A stretch of 64,000 nucleotides of DNA from Prodigiosinella confusarubida (GCF_002847015.1 NZ_CP025085.1:4650001-4714000); one strand, 5' to 3'; numbered from the stretch's first letter, positions 7,935-17,867 are shown. Program-made: numbers and translations. Notes: generated by a model from the letters alone, not told the origin.

Positions 7935-8768
7935 TCACACCGTCCCGCTATGCTTGGCCACATATTCCGGGCTGTTAATCCACTGATGGTCAGATTCCCA
8001 ACTGAAACGCCATTGCCGTGTCGGACCCGCCATGACATTCAGGTAGTAGCTGTCATAACCAGCGATAGTCGCTACCGGGTGATAACCTTTCGGCACCATC
8101 ACGACATCTTTATCGTAAACCGCCATGCTTTCATCCAGCGAGCGATCGTCGGTATACACCCGTTGCAGGCAAAATCCTTGCGGTGGATTGAGCCGATGGT
8201 AATAGGTCTCTTCCAGATAGGTTTCATGGGGAGGATCATCACGATCGTGTTTATGGCTGGGATACGAGCTGGTGCATCCTTCGTCGGTATAGACTTCCAC
8301 GACCAGCAGACTGTCTGCGGCTTTATTCTCCGGCAGAATATTGTGCACGTAACGGCGGTTGTTGCCATAGCCACGCTGTTCGGCGTCAACATCCTGTGGA
8401 GCGATCAAACGCGTGGGATAAGTACCCTGCCCCGGTGCCGAGCACACCGCCAGTTCCAGCGGTGTGTGTGCCACAACCGTGATGGTTTCACCGGATGAGA
8501 CATACACGGCATACGGTTTTTTACGCTCAAACGGGTTCATCCGTTCACCGATATGCTCGAAGCTCGCTTTCGGTGTCGTCACTGTAGCTTTGCCACCCAG
8601 TAATACCAGGCAGCGTTCATTATCAGATGCCGCCAGCGACAACGTTGTACCGGCTTCCAGTTGATAGGCTTCAAAACCCACATACTGCCAACCGGCCTTC
8701 TCCGGGGTAATACGCTGTATGCGACCCTGTTCGTCCGGGATATGGTAGCGGGATAACAGCTGAGACAT
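7935..8768 (-). CDS. iolB: 5-deoxy-glucuronate isomerase
   Basis: A 277-residue IolB homologue, the expected length. It is a two-cupin protein; the metal-binding region is visible in SSYPSHKHDRDDPPHETYLEE, followed by VPKGYHPVATIAGYDSYYLN and the family end region TRQWRFSWESDHQW. It converts 5-deoxy-glucuronate to 5-dehydro-2-deoxy-gluconate in cytosolic myo-inositol breakdown. It is the last gene of the minus-strand iol operon, downstream of iolE. Confidence 0.95.
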   Translation of the reverse strand: MSQLLSRYHIPDEQGRIQRITPEKAGWQYVGFEAYQLEAGTTLSLAASDNERCLVLLGGKATVTTPKASFEHIGERMNPFERKKPYAVYVSSGETITVVAHTPLELAVCSAPGQGTYPTRLIAPQDVDAEQRGYGNNRRYVHNILPENKAADSLLVVEVYTDEGCTSSYPSHKHDRDDPPHETYLEETYYHRLNPPQGFCLQRVYTDDRSLDESMAVYDKDVVMVPKGYHPVATIAGYDSYYLNVMAGPTRQWRFSWESDHQWINSPEYVAKHSGTV

Positions 8769-8828
8769 GGCAATCCTCCTTGGCTGAGAGCATTCACGCG
8801 GTGTGAATGCTTCAGTAAGACACGATGA

Positions 8829-9719
8829 TTAAATCAACCCGGCCTGTTGAGCCAGGCGTTGCAGATTGTTAAATCCCAGGGTGGCATAAGTCAGCGGATC
8901 AGCCACCGCCGGATCCTGTTCAGCTTCCACTACCAACCACCCCTGATAGTGATGCGCCTTCAGGATACGGAATACCGCCGTGTAATCGACACAACCGTCA
9001 CCCGGCACGGTAAATACCCCACCAAGCACCGCATCCAGAAAGCTGGTTTTACGGTTTTTGACATCCCGTAGCACATCAGGGCGAATATCTTTGCAATGAA
9101 CGTGATTGATGCGCATTGCCCAGCGTTCAGCAACTACCACGGGATCGTCTCCGGCAAACGTCAGGTGGCCGGTATCCAGCAACAAACCGACTTCCGGTCC
9201 GGTATATTCCATCAATTTGTCCACGTCATCTGCACTTTCAATCACGGTCCCCATATGGTGATGGTAGGCGATCTGCACACCTTGACGTTGGGTATAACGG
9301 GCAAACTCGCTCAGTTTGTCGCCATATTCCCGCCACCGCTCCACCGGGAAACGGGGACGCAGATGTACCGGCTTTTGCTGGTCGCCATGAATCGCCCCCG
9401 TCACTTCGGCAAACACCATGACGTCAGCGCCCAGAGAGCGCAACAGATTGAGATGATCCTGCACCGCTTCGATCTCCTCCTCCACCGTGTGGGTGAGCAG
9501 TTGCCCGGAATACCAACCGGAAACCAGAGCGAGATCGTGTTTTTCCAGAATTGGCCCCAATACACCGGGCTGGCGAGGGAATTTGTTCCCCAGTTCAAAA
9601 CCAGAGAAGCCCGCCTGCCTGCCTTCACTCAGACAGGTTTCCAGCGGTGTTTCCGCACCCAATGAGGGCAGATCGTCATTGGTCCAGGTCAGTGGGTTAA
9701 TACCAAGTTGAACGGCCAT
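8829..9719 (-). CDS. iolE: Inosose dehydratase (2-keto-myo-inositol dehydratase)
   Basis: A 296-residue TIM-barrel protein of the xylose-isomerase-like family. The ATG at 9719 is preceded by AAGGG and gives the typical IolE N-terminus MAVQLGINPLTWTNDDLP. Metal-site segments include YHHHMGTVIES, LLLDTGHLTFAG, INHVHCKDIR and the C-terminal WLVVEAEQDP. It dehydrates scyllo-inosose to 3D-trihydroxycyclohexane-1,2-dione, the substrate of IolD. It lies between iolC and iolB in the same operon. Confidence 0.94.
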   Translation of the reverse strand: MAVQLGINPLTWTNDDLPSLGAETPLETCLSEGRQAGFSGFELGNKFPRQPGVLGPILEKHDLALVSGWYSGQLLTHTVEEEIEAVQDHLNLLRSLGADVMVFAEVTGAIHGDQQKPVHLRPRFPVERWREYGDKLSEFARYTQRQGVQIAYHHHMGTVIESADDVDKLMEYTGPEVGLLLDTGHLTFAGDDPVVVAERWAMRINHVHCKDIRPDVLRDVKNRKTSFLDAVLGGVFTVPGDGCVDYTAVFRILKAHHYQGWLVVEAEQDPAVADPLTYATLGFNNLQRLAQQAGLI

Positions 9720-9756
9720 ACTATTTTCCCTTAATTTACTGGTAAAGAGGTTTGGG

Positions 9757-11661
9757 TTACCCACGCTGGCGCCACAGGGCGATCAGTTGTAGATAGTTGT
9801 GTTTAACGTGCTGAACCAGCAGATCGTCGCCAATCTCACCTTTCAGCCAACTCTGCGCGGGCTGGGCGAATAAGGTGCGTCCGACGGCAAATCCTTTGAC
9901 AATGGGGAAACCCACCGCCGCATTGAAGCCCTGTCGCAAGCTGTCCAGCGGCGCGTCCAACCCCAGGATGACCACGCCACGGCAGTGCGGATCACGCTGT
10001 TCAAGAAGGTGGGTCAGCTGTTCCCATCCGGTCGCTGACAACGGTGGCAACTTCCACCAGTCCGGCTGCACACCCAGGTTGTAGAAACGCTGAATAACCC
10101 GCAGATAGAGATCGTCGCTACGCGGCATATCCGCCGGTAAAATGACCTCCAGCAACAGTTCATGGCCGGACTGGCAGCAGGCCCGATACACTTCCATCAC
10201 CTTCTGTTCCTGCTCCAGACGCAAATGGCAATCATCGTCCGGGTGGAAAAACACCAGGCACTTCACCACATGCTCCAACGGCCAGGTGATCAGCTGTGAG
10301 CCGATATTGCCGTGTTCCAGCACCAGCGGGCGTGAACCTGGCAGTTCAATCGGCCGTCCAATCCACCATCCTTTACCGGTAATGCTATTGAGCGCATCCT
10401 GCCCAAAGGTGCCGTCACACAGCAATCCGGCCTTCCCCTCCAGCCCGGCTTGCTGCGCGGCTGCGATACTGGCCTGCAAAATCAATTGCTTAAGTAACGA
10501 AATCCGCTGAATGTCGACACCGCAGTCAAGCGCCATATCTTCCAGTTGACTACGGTGATCAAAGGCGATAACACATAACTCTTCCCACACCTTGCGCCGG
10601 GTGGTGACACGATGCAGATGGTTCAGCTGAGGATCGAGATCCGGACGCGGCACCGCCGCTGCGCGGGACAGGTAGTTATCCAGCTCGATGCGGCTTGGCA
10701 TAGCCGGCGCGCAACCGTGACGAGATACCACCAGTGCGCCGCAGGCATTGGCGTAAGCGCAGGCTTTTTCCCACCCTTCACCACTGAGATAACCACGCAA
10801 CAATCCGGACATGAAAGCATCACCGGCGCCGAGGACATTGAGCACCTCGACCCGTACTCCTTTTATCGTCAGGCCTTTGTCCAGATGATCCGGAATTGAG
10901 CCACTGAATACCGAACATCCCAGCGAACCGCGTTTACACACCAGTTCGGCCTGCGTTGCCGCCCGCACCTGATGCAATGCCGCCAGCGTATCGGTGCTGC
11001 CACCGGCGATATGGAACTCCTCTTCCGTACCGACAATCACATCAAACAGAGTCAACACCTGTTGTAACTGCGCCGTAACCGGGGCCGATTCAATAAACCG
11101 CGTTTCACCATCCCCCAGCGAGGTCAACCCCCATAGCACTGGGCGGTAGTCAATATCCAACACCGTTTTGACCCCATTACGCCGCGCATAGCGTAGCGCC
11201 GTTAATACCGCTTCACGGGTACGGGGATGAGAAAGGTGCGTGCCGGTCACCGCCAGACAACGGGAAGCGGCAATGTACTCCTCACTGAAATCCTCCGGTG
11301 TAATGGCCATGTCCGCACAGTTATCCCGATAGAAAATCAGCGGGAAGGTTTCACGATCTTTAATTCCCAACACCACCAACGCAGTCAATCGCTCTTTATC
11401 AGTGATCAAATGGCTGGTATCGCAGCCGACCTGTTGTAACTCCTCGCGCAGAAAGCGCCCCATATGCTCGTCGCCCACCCGTGCCAACATGGACGATCGT
11501 AATCCCTGCCGTGCCGTGCCATAGGCGACATTGCCGGAGGAACCGCCCAGATATTTGGCAAAGCTACCCATATCTTCCAGACGGGCACCAATCTGGTGTC
11601 CGTAGAGATCGACGGCTACCCGCCCCATACAAATCACATCCAAGGTTTTTTCCATACTCAT
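9757..11661 (-). CDS. iolC: 5-dehydro-2-deoxygluconokinase fused to DUF2090 aldolase-like domain
   Basis: A 634-residue fusion. Residues about 1-325 are a PfkB-type sugar kinase: GRVAVDLYG at the start, LGGSSGNVAYGTARQG, and the catalytic anion-hole motif NVLGAGDAFMSG near residue 270. Residues about 340-634 are DUF2090, a TIM-barrel domain related to class I aldolases, beginning WEELCVIAFDHRSQLEDMA. The kinase phosphorylates 5-dehydro-2-deoxy-gluconate. The second domain is thought to carry the next aldolase step, which fits the absence of a separate iolJ here. This fusion is common in Proteobacteria. Confidence 0.93.
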   Translation of the reverse strand: MSMEKTLDVICMGRVAVDLYGHQIGARLEDMGSFAKYLGGSSGNVAYGTARQGLRSSMLARVGDEHMGRFLREELQQVGCDTSHLITDKERLTALVVLGIKDRETFPLIFYRDNCADMAITPEDFSEEYIAASRCLAVTGTHLSHPRTREAVLTALRYARRNGVKTVLDIDYRPVLWGLTSLGDGETRFIESAPVTAQLQQVLTLFDVIVGTEEEFHIAGGSTDTLAALHQVRAATQAELVCKRGSLGCSVFSGSIPDHLDKGLTIKGVRVEVLNVLGAGDAFMSGLLRGYLSGEGWEKACAYANACGALVVSRHGCAPAMPSRIELDNYLSRAAAVPRPDLDPQLNHLHRVTTRRKVWEELCVIAFDHRSQLEDMALDCGVDIQRISLLKQLILQASIAAAQQAGLEGKAGLLCDGTFGQDALNSITGKGWWIGRPIELPGSRPLVLEHGNIGSQLITWPLEHVVKCLVFFHPDDDCHLRLEQEQKVMEVYRACCQSGHELLLEVILPADMPRSDDLYLRVIQRFYNLGVQPDWWKLPPLSATGWEQLTHLLEQRDPHCRGVVILGLDAPLDSLRQGFNAAVGFPIVKGFAVGRTLFAQPAQSWLKGEIGDDLLVQHVKHNYLQLIALWRQRG

Positions 11662-11717
11662 AGCGACGAGATCCTGTTAATAAAGAAGGAATTTAAATTC
11701 AGTTAGTTGCCGGAATA

Positions 11718-12842
11718 TCAGCTCACCTCAACCCAGCGCGATACCTGATGTGATAAGACGATGGCATCCAGAATCCGCGACACTTTCCACCCTTCTTCAA
11801 AATCCGGCCATAGCGGCAAATCGGCGGCAATGCCGTCGACCAGATCACGAACTTCTACCGTTTTCTGATCATTGAAACCAATACCATGTCCGGCACTGGC
11901 ACAGAATGCGGCGTAATCAGGATGCAGGGGCCCAGTCAGCAACGTGCGGAATCCCTGACGATTGGCCGGATCATCCTGTCGGTACAGCTTCAGCTCCGCC
12001 ATTCTCTCCTGGGTGAAGCTCAGCGCACCTTTCGTACCGGTGACGACGTAAGTCAACCCCATTTTGCGGCCACAGGCGACGCGGGAGGTTTCAATTACGC
12101 CGTGCGCACCGTTGGCAAACCGCACCATCGCATGAACCTGATCTTCGTTTTCCACCCGCACCTGTGTGGACGCCCCCGCCCTGGACGGACGCTGCGGTAT
12201 CACGGTCTGCAAATCACCACACACACTGGCGATATCCCCCACCAGGTACTGCGCCATGTTGACAATGTGCGCCCCCAGGTCACCCAGCGCGCCGAGTCCA
12301 GCGGTTTCGTTGAAACAGTGCCAGTCAGCGGGTGTCGACGGATCCGCCAGATAATCCTCGTTATGTGTCCCGTAGAAATGGGTAACCTCGCCTATCTCGC
12401 CATGAGCGATGATCTCTTTCGCCAGTTTGGCAGTGGGGTTTTTCATGTAGTTGAACCCCATCAGCGTTTTCACGCCGGCCAGATGCGCGGCGTCTACCAT
12501 ATCCCGTGCATCTGCGGCATTCAGCGCCAGCGGTTTTTCGGCGTAGACATGCTTGCCATGCCGGATTGCGGCCATCGCCATCTCTTTATGTAAAAAGTTG
12601 GGAGAACAGATATCCACCACGTCGATATCCGGATCCGCCACCAATTCACGCCAGTCGCCTGTTGAACGTAAAAAACCAAACTCCTGCGCCCGCCGGGCGG
12701 CCAGTTCAGGTGATATTTCCGCTACCATCGCTTTGACCAAACGGCCTTTGAGCGGAAATACTGTTGGTGCCTGCGCATAGGCAATCGCATGCGCACGTCC
12801 GATATAGCCCGTTCCGATTAATCCAATACGAACTTCTTTCAT
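11718..12842 (-). CDS. Gfo/Idh/MocA-family inositol-type dehydrogenase
   Basis: A 374-residue NAD(P)-dependent oxidoreductase. The ATG at 12842 follows GAGG and leads directly into the Rossmann motif IGLIGTGYIGRAHA. The EKPLAL motif near residue 95 is the diagnostic Gfo/Idh/MocA lysine segment, and GDLGAHIVNMAQYL carries the usual catalytic Asp and His. It differs clearly from IolG at 16509-17495. Lying between the importer and iolC, it is probably an inositol-isomer dehydrogenase (for example scyllo-inositol, like IolX/IolW), but the substrate is an inference. Confidence 0.8.
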   Translation of the reverse strand: MKEVRIGLIGTGYIGRAHAIAYAQAPTVFPLKGRLVKAMVAEISPELAARRAQEFGFLRSTGDWRELVADPDIDVVDICSPNFLHKEMAMAAIRHGKHVYAEKPLALNAADARDMVDAAHLAGVKTLMGFNYMKNPTAKLAKEIIAHGEIGEVTHFYGTHNEDYLADPSTPADWHCFNETAGLGALGDLGAHIVNMAQYLVGDIASVCGDLQTVIPQRPSRAGASTQVRVENEDQVHAMVRFANGAHGVIETSRVACGRKMGLTYVVTGTKGALSFTQERMAELKLYRQDDPANRQGFRTLLTGPLHPDYAAFCASAGHGIGFNDQKTVEVRDLVDGIAADLPLWPDFEEGWKVSRILDAIVLSHQVSRWVEVS

Positions 12843-12877
12843 ATCAACCTCGTTCGGAGCAATGCTGTTCACCCCAA

Positions 12878-13903
12878 TTACATAGCGCCACGCCGACTTT
12901 TCGCGTAAGTATCAAATGCCACCGCCAGTATGATGATCAGCCCGGTAATGATTTGCTGGTAGTAAGCCGAAACGTTCATCAGCACCAGTCCGTTAATCAG
13001 AATGCCCATGATGATGGAACCAATGACGGTGCCGCTAATGCGTCCGTATCCGCCCATCAGTGAGGTTCCGCCAATGACCACAGAGGCAATCACGCGTAGT
13101 TCGAACGATATTCCCGCCACCGCTTCTGCGCTTCCCAACCGGGCGCTGAGAATAAACCCCGCCAGACCGGACAGACAGCCAATCACCACATACACACTGA
13201 CCAGTACACGGCGCACATTCACACCGGCCAGACGCGCCGCTTCGGTATTACCGCCGATAGCGTAGACAAACCGTCCCCAGCGGGTTTTATGCAGCGCCAG
13301 ATAACCGATAATGGCCACCAGGGCAAAAATCCAGATCGGAATAGAGATGCCCAGCAACTCTCCCCGCCCCCACCAGCGATATCCGGCATCAAAACCGGCC
13401 ACCGGCGCACCGTTATTGATGACCAGCGTCAAGCCACGCCAGATGGTCATTCCTCCCAACGTGACAATAAACGGCGGTAAGCGCAGACGGGTTACGCCCA
13501 ATCCTTGCAGAAATCCGATGACAGTTCCCATCCCCAGACAAATACCCAGACCAATAAGCCAGCTCATGCCATACCAGGCATTGGGATCGACAGTGGTTAA
13601 GTTGTTACCTTTGATAAAGGTGGCAGCAGCCATGGCGCATACCGCCAGAATGGAACCAACCGACAGATCTATCCCGGCGGTCAGAATGACGAAGGTCATA
13701 CCCACTGCCATGATGCCGTAGATAGAAACTTCGGTAAGAATGTTGGTAATGTTGCGTTCAGTCAGAAAATGGCTGTTCTGCAATTGAAAGAAAATCAGCA
13801 ACAGAATCATGAAAATCAGCACACCAAAACGCTCGAAGAACGCGATGGGGTCAATTTTTCTCCGGCTTTCAACCGGTAGCTGGGTTTTGGAAAGCGGCAA
13901 CAT
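12878..13903 (-). CDS. Sugar ABC transporter permease (inositol importer)
   Basis: A 341-residue membrane protein of the RbsC/BPD_transp_2 family with about 8-10 hydrophobic segments. Family marks are GMTFVILTAGIDLSVGSILA near the start and NTEAARLAGVNVRRVLVSVYV later, followed by SVVIGGTSLMGGYGRI. It forms the channel of a CUT2-type importer together with the ATPase 12 bases upstream and the binding protein at 15517. Its place inside the iol operon points to myo-inositol as substrate (IatP-like), which is an inference from context. Confidence 0.9.
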   Translation of the reverse strand: MLPLSKTQLPVESRRKIDPIAFFERFGVLIFMILLLIFFQLQNSHFLTERNITNILTEVSIYGIMAVGMTFVILTAGIDLSVGSILAVCAMAAATFIKGNNLTTVDPNAWYGMSWLIGLGICLGMGTVIGFLQGLGVTRLRLPPFIVTLGGMTIWRGLTLVINNGAPVAGFDAGYRWWGRGELLGISIPIWIFALVAIIGYLALHKTRWGRFVYAIGGNTEAARLAGVNVRRVLVSVYVVIGCLSGLAGFILSARLGSAEAVAGISFELRVIASVVIGGTSLMGGYGRISGTVIGSIIMGILINGLVLMNVSAYYQQIITGLIIILAVAFDTYAKSRRGAM

Positions 13904-13915
13904 GAGTAACCTCCG

Positions 13916-15463
13916 TTATGCTGCGTGTAATGCGTTGTGGCAGATAGCCATCATGGTCATCAGCTTCTCTTCCGTAGCGTCGTCGCCGTGTATTTCTCCG
14001 GTCACACGCCCTTCACTGAGCGTGATGATCCGATCTGAAATCGCCATGATTTCCGGCAGATCAGAAGAGATAACAATGACCGCCACGCCCTGCTTCGCCA
14101 TATCGAACAACACCTGATGCACTTCGGATTTGGTACCAACATCAATACCGCGCGTCGGTTCGTCCACAATCAACACTTTGGGATTCAGCGCCATACAACG
14201 CGCCAGAATGACCTTTTGCTGATTGCCACCGGAGAGCTTGCGCACCTCCTGCTGGCTGTCGACCATCTTGATATGCAGTGCCTGACGATAGGATTCGATG
14301 AGTTGGTCCTCTTTGCGGGTATCGACGAACCAGCGCCAATGCAGTAATGACGAGAGGCTGGACAGCGAAATGTTGTCCCGAATGGACAACCCCAGCACCG
14401 CACCCTCTTTTTTACGGTCTTCCGGTACCAGCGCGATGCCTTGCTCCAATGCGTGCATGGGGTCGGTGGGATGATAGGGCTGACCATCCAACATAAACTC
14501 GCCGGTGGAAAATCCATCCGCACCAAACAGACAGCGGGCGATTTCGGTACGCCCGGCGCCGACCAATCCGGCGATACCCAACACTTCACCTGCGTGAACC
14601 TGGAAACTGATGTCTTTTAACGTGATGCCATGAGAATCCAGCGCCGATTTTTCCCGGTTCAGTCCCATGACCTGAAGGCGGACCGGTTTATCCTTATGGC
14701 TCGTCTCGGCTAGCGGGCGCCGGTCAAATACCACATCACGGCCCACCATCATGCGAATAATTTCCTCAACGTTGGTGTCGGCAACATCACCCGAGCCGGT
14801 ATAGCGGCCATCTTGAAACACCGTAAAACGCTCACAAAGCTGGAAGACTTCGTGCAGACGATGCGTCACATAAATCACACTGACGCCCCGGTTTTTCAGC
14901 TCCCGAACCACCCGATGCAGGCTTGCCACTTCACTGTCACTGAGCGCCGCCGACGGTTCATCCATCACAATCAACCGCGCATTGAGCGTCAGCGCCCGGG
15001 CGATTTCCACCATCTGTTGTTGCGCAACACTTAGCCGCGCTACCTCGGTGGTGGGTGCAATATTCAGTTGCAGATAATCCAATATCAATTTCGCTTCCTG
15101 ATTGACCGCCGCGTTTTCTACAAACAGATTGCCACGCAGTATTTCCCGGCCAAGAAACATGTTTTCCGCCACCGTCATATTCGGTAACAGATTGAATTCC
15201 TGATAAATGGTAATGATGCCGGCTTGTTGTCGATCAACCGGCGAATCCTGTGCCGACAGCACTCGACCGTCAAACCAGATGTCGCCGCTGGTCTGTGGTT
15301 GTGCCCCCGACAGAGCCTTCAACAGCGTCGATTTACCGGCGCCGTTTTCCCCCAGCAGGGCGTGTATTTCCCCCGGCAGCACGGTCAGTTGAACTTTGCT
15401 CAACGCCCATACACCGGAAAAACTCTTGGCCAGATCGGTGATTTTCAGTAAAGGTTCAGTCAT
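13916..15463 (-). CDS. Sugar ABC transporter, double ATP-binding protein (inositol importer)
   Basis: A 515-residue RbsA/MglA-type ATPase with two nucleotide-binding domains. The first has Walker A GENGAGKST, signature LSVAQQQMVEIA and Walker B LIVMDEPSAAL. The second has a degenerate Walker A (GLVGAGRTEIA, as in MglA/RbsA), the signature LSGGNQQKVILARC and VLIVDEPTRGID. The ATG at 15463 is preceded by GGAGG at the right distance. It powers the permease encoded just downstream. Placement in the iol operon implies an inositol importer (IatA-like). Confidence 0.92.
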   Translation of the reverse strand: MTEPLLKITDLAKSFSGVWALSKVQLTVLPGEIHALLGENGAGKSTLLKALSGAQPQTSGDIWFDGRVLSAQDSPVDRQQAGIITIYQEFNLLPNMTVAENMFLGREILRGNLFVENAAVNQEAKLILDYLQLNIAPTTEVARLSVAQQQMVEIARALTLNARLIVMDEPSAALSDSEVASLHRVVRELKNRGVSVIYVTHRLHEVFQLCERFTVFQDGRYTGSGDVADTNVEEIIRMMVGRDVVFDRRPLAETSHKDKPVRLQVMGLNREKSALDSHGITLKDISFQVHAGEVLGIAGLVGAGRTEIARCLFGADGFSTGEFMLDGQPYHPTDPMHALEQGIALVPEDRKKEGAVLGLSIRDNISLSSLSSLLHWRWFVDTRKEDQLIESYRQALHIKMVDSQQEVRKLSGGNQQKVILARCMALNPKVLIVDEPTRGIDVGTKSEVHQVLFDMAKQGVAVIVISSDLPEIMAISDRIITLSEGRVTGEIHGDDATEEKLMTMMAICHNALHAA

Positions 15464-15516
15464 GAATCGCAATCCTCCGGCACGGGCCGCCGGAAAGCAG
15501 CCCGTATTTGATTGAT

Positions 15517-16455
15517 TTATTTGCTGATTTCCCCAATGCGTTCCGCATCCTTCAAGTTATCTTTGGTAATGATGATCGGTGGGTAGTCGGCGCCGGTGAT
15601 GGGCGTTTTGTTACGGATATTGTCAGTCAATTGCGTCAGTGCAGTCGTCACGGCGTATCCTGGACGTTGGTCGGCGGTTACCGCCATCCAGCCATCACGA
15701 ATACGAGCCAATGCTTCTGGCACGGCATCAAACCCGGTCACCATCACGTCACCCGGTTTTAGTCCCTCCTCCTGCAACGCTTCGATAGCACCCAGTGCCA
15801 TGTCATCATTAGCAGACAAAATCACCTGCGGACGTTTGGGCAGCGCCGGCAGTGCACTTTCCACAATGCTCATCCCTTGTGAGCGCATCCAGTTACCGCT
15901 CTGGTCAACGACGATATGGTATTTGCTGCCACCGGCCTTCAGGCTGTCGCGAATACCATTCGTCCGTTCAATGTTGGAGGAAGAACCCGGTTGTCCGGTT
16001 AACAGAATGATGTCGGCGCCATTCGGGAATCGGGATTTAACGAAATTGGCAATCGCCTGCCCGCCTTTGTAGTTATTGGCACCGAAATGCGGCACTTTTT
16101 GCTTGGTGTTTATCGAGCGGTCCAGCGTCACGACCGGCAGGTGCGCATCCTGAATTTCTTTTACGGAACCGGCTACCGCGTTCACGTCATTGGGTGATAC
16201 CACAAAACCCTGAGCACCGCGGGTAATCGCATTTTCCAGATCAGAAGACTGTTTCGGCGAGCTGCCCTGACCATCCAGCACTTGCAGGTTAATGCCGAGA
16301 TCTTTGGCGACTTTCTCGGCGGTGCGTTGCATATGCACCTCAAACGGCATGGCAAGGTTGGGGGTACTAAAAACAATCTGTTCATTCTTTGCCTGAGCCA
16401 ACCCCGCAATACTGAGTGCGATGAGGGTGACGGTGACGTTGATTATCTTTTTCAT
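15517..16455 (-). CDS. Periplasmic inositol/sugar-binding protein of ABC importer
   Basis: A 312-residue periplasmic-binding-protein-I family member. A Sec signal peptide is evident, with basic MKK, a hydrophobic core and a cut after GLAQA. The mature protein starts with FSTPNLAMPFEVHMQRTAEK and has the hinge-region LTGQPGSSSNIERTNGI and later SANDDMALGAIEALQ, as in RbsB. It delivers the sugar to the RbsC-like permease. The gene lies between iolG and the ATPase, so the ligand is probably myo-inositol (IbpA/IatB-like). Confidence 0.9.
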   Translation of the reverse strand: MKKIINVTVTLIALSIAGLAQAKNEQIVFSTPNLAMPFEVHMQRTAEKVAKDLGINLQVLDGQGSSPKQSSDLENAITRGAQGFVVSPNDVNAVAGSVKEIQDAHLPVVTLDRSINTKQKVPHFGANNYKGGQAIANFVKSRFPNGADIILLTGQPGSSSNIERTNGIRDSLKAGGSKYHIVVDQSGNWMRSQGMSIVESALPALPKRPQVILSANDDMALGAIEALQEEGLKPGDVMVTGFDAVPEALARIRDGWMAVTADQRPGYAVTTALTQLTDNIRNKTPITGADYPPIIITKDNLKDAERIGEISK

Positions 16456-16508
16456 TGTTTTTTTCTCTACATGGGTTAGGAATCGTAGGGTTTTGTTAGC
16501 AGGTAAGG

Positions 16509-17495
16509 TTACAACGTGATTTCTTTGCCCTGAGCCAGAGACTCAAGCGCTTTGTCAGCCAGATACAACGCCCGCTCACCATCCGTACCGGTACACTCCG
16601 GCTGAGTGCGGCCATTGAGGACATCAACGAAATGGCACCATTCTGCGGCATAGGCATCACGGTAGCGTTGCAGGAAAAAATGTTCGGGTTTGGCGGCCAG
16701 ACAACCTTCGTCTGTCCACTGTTCCACCATGTTTTCACGAATATTGCCCGCGCTCAGCACACCTTTGGCGCCATGCAATTCAAGGCGCTGGTCATAGCCG
16801 TAACCGGAGCGGCGACTGTTGACGATGGTAGCCATCGCACCTGAGGCAAATTTCAGCACCACAAAGGCGGTGTCGATATCACCTTCTTTGCCAATGGCCG
16901 GATCCACCAGATTGCTGCCCTGAGCAAATACTGATACCGGCTTCTCACCCATGATGAAACAGGCCATGTCGAAATCATGAATCGTCATGTCACGGAACAT
17001 CCCACCGGAGACTCGTACATATTCGGCCGGGGGTGGCAGCGGATCGCGGGAAATAATCAACAGGGATTCGGCCTTGCCGATACGGCCCTCTTCGGCCAGT
17101 GTTTTCACCCGGCGAAACTGTGGGTCGTAACGGCGATTAAAACCGACAAACAGCGGCACCTGCTGTTGTTCCACCACCGTCAGACAGTCACGGACGCGGG
17201 CGATATCCAGATGTACAGGCTTTTCACAGAAGATGGCCTTACCACTTTTGGCAGCCAACTCAATCAGATCAGCATGGGTGTCGGTAGCCGAGGCGATCAG
17301 CACCGCATGTACGTCAGGGTCGTTCATGACCTCTTCAACAGTCTGAATACGGGCGCGATATTTATCCGACAACGCCTGGGCATTCAGCGGATTGGGATCA
17401 ACCACAGCATAAAGGGCAGTTTCTTTGTGTGCCGCAATGTTCACGGCATGAACCTGGCCAATGCGGCCGGCGCCCAGTAAAGCAATGTTAAACAT
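16509..17495 (-). CDS. iolG: myo-inositol 2-dehydrogenase
   Basis: A 328-residue Gfo/Idh/MocA dehydrogenase. The ATG at 17495 has GGGAG before it and starts MFNIALLGAGRIGQVHAVNI, a typical IolG N-terminus. Motifs include the EKPVHL lysine segment near residue 95, GFNRRYDPQF, and RDMTIHDFDMACFIMGE containing the catalytic Asp-x-x-x-His region. It oxidises myo-inositol to scyllo-inosose with NAD. It is the first gene of the long minus-strand operon running to iolB, with a candidate IolR operator about 120 bases upstream. Confidence 0.93.
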   Translation of the reverse strand: MFNIALLGAGRIGQVHAVNIAAHKETALYAVVDPNPLNAQALSDKYRARIQTVEEVMNDPDVHAVLIASATDTHADLIELAAKSGKAIFCEKPVHLDIARVRDCLTVVEQQQVPLFVGFNRRYDPQFRRVKTLAEEGRIGKAESLLIISRDPLPPPAEYVRVSGGMFRDMTIHDFDMACFIMGEKPVSVFAQGSNLVDPAIGKEGDIDTAFVVLKFASGAMATIVNSRRSGYGYDQRLELHGAKGVLSAGNIRENMVEQWTDEGCLAAKPEHFFLQRYRDAYAAEWCHFVDVLNGRTQPECTGTDGERALYLADKALESLAQGKEITL

Positions 17496-17615
17496 AGAGG
17501 CTCCCTTGATACCTGAGTATCTTTTACATGGTTTGGGTGTAGGGCTGGGAGGCAACATCCTGCATAACGCCTCCCCTATCTTTGTATCGCTGGTTTTGAT
17601 GTCTAAAATTAAAGC

Positions 17616-17634
17616 AAATAAAACATTTATTTCA
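17616..17634 (-). promoter_or_regulatory. Candidate IolR operator upstream of iolG
   Basis: On the minus strand this reads TGAAATAAATGTTTTATTT. The iolA-iolR intergenic region carries TGAAATAAATATTCTATTT (17 of 19 identical). A shared motif before both iol transcription units, next to an RpiR-type regulator gene, makes an IolR site plausible. The region is AT-rich, which raises the chance of coincidence. Confidence 0.5.
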
Positions 17635-17814
17635 ATTTTATAAAAACTGGAAATTATGTTTTTGCGTAGCAGTTAACATTTCCATGACATGATGCGTTAT
17701 TTTTGTTATCAAAATCACAAATACAGCAGGAAAGACGCAGTACGGGGAAACATGATGAGAAAGACAGAAGAAGAGAATATCAGTAGATTGCGCGACAAAA
17801 TGAAATGTATATTT

Positions 17815-17853
17815 CAAAAAAGTCATACTGCCCATTCAGATTGGCAGTATGAC
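17815..17853 (-). terminator. Intrinsic terminator of iolD transcript
   Basis: A perfect 11-bp stem (GTCATACTGCC / GGCAGTATGAC, 10-base loop) is followed on the minus strand by a run of six T. It begins 15 bases after the iolD stop. It separates iolAD from the iolG-iolB operon, which then needs its own promoter. Confidence 0.85.
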
Positions 17854-17867
17854 GTAGAAGAGAATGC

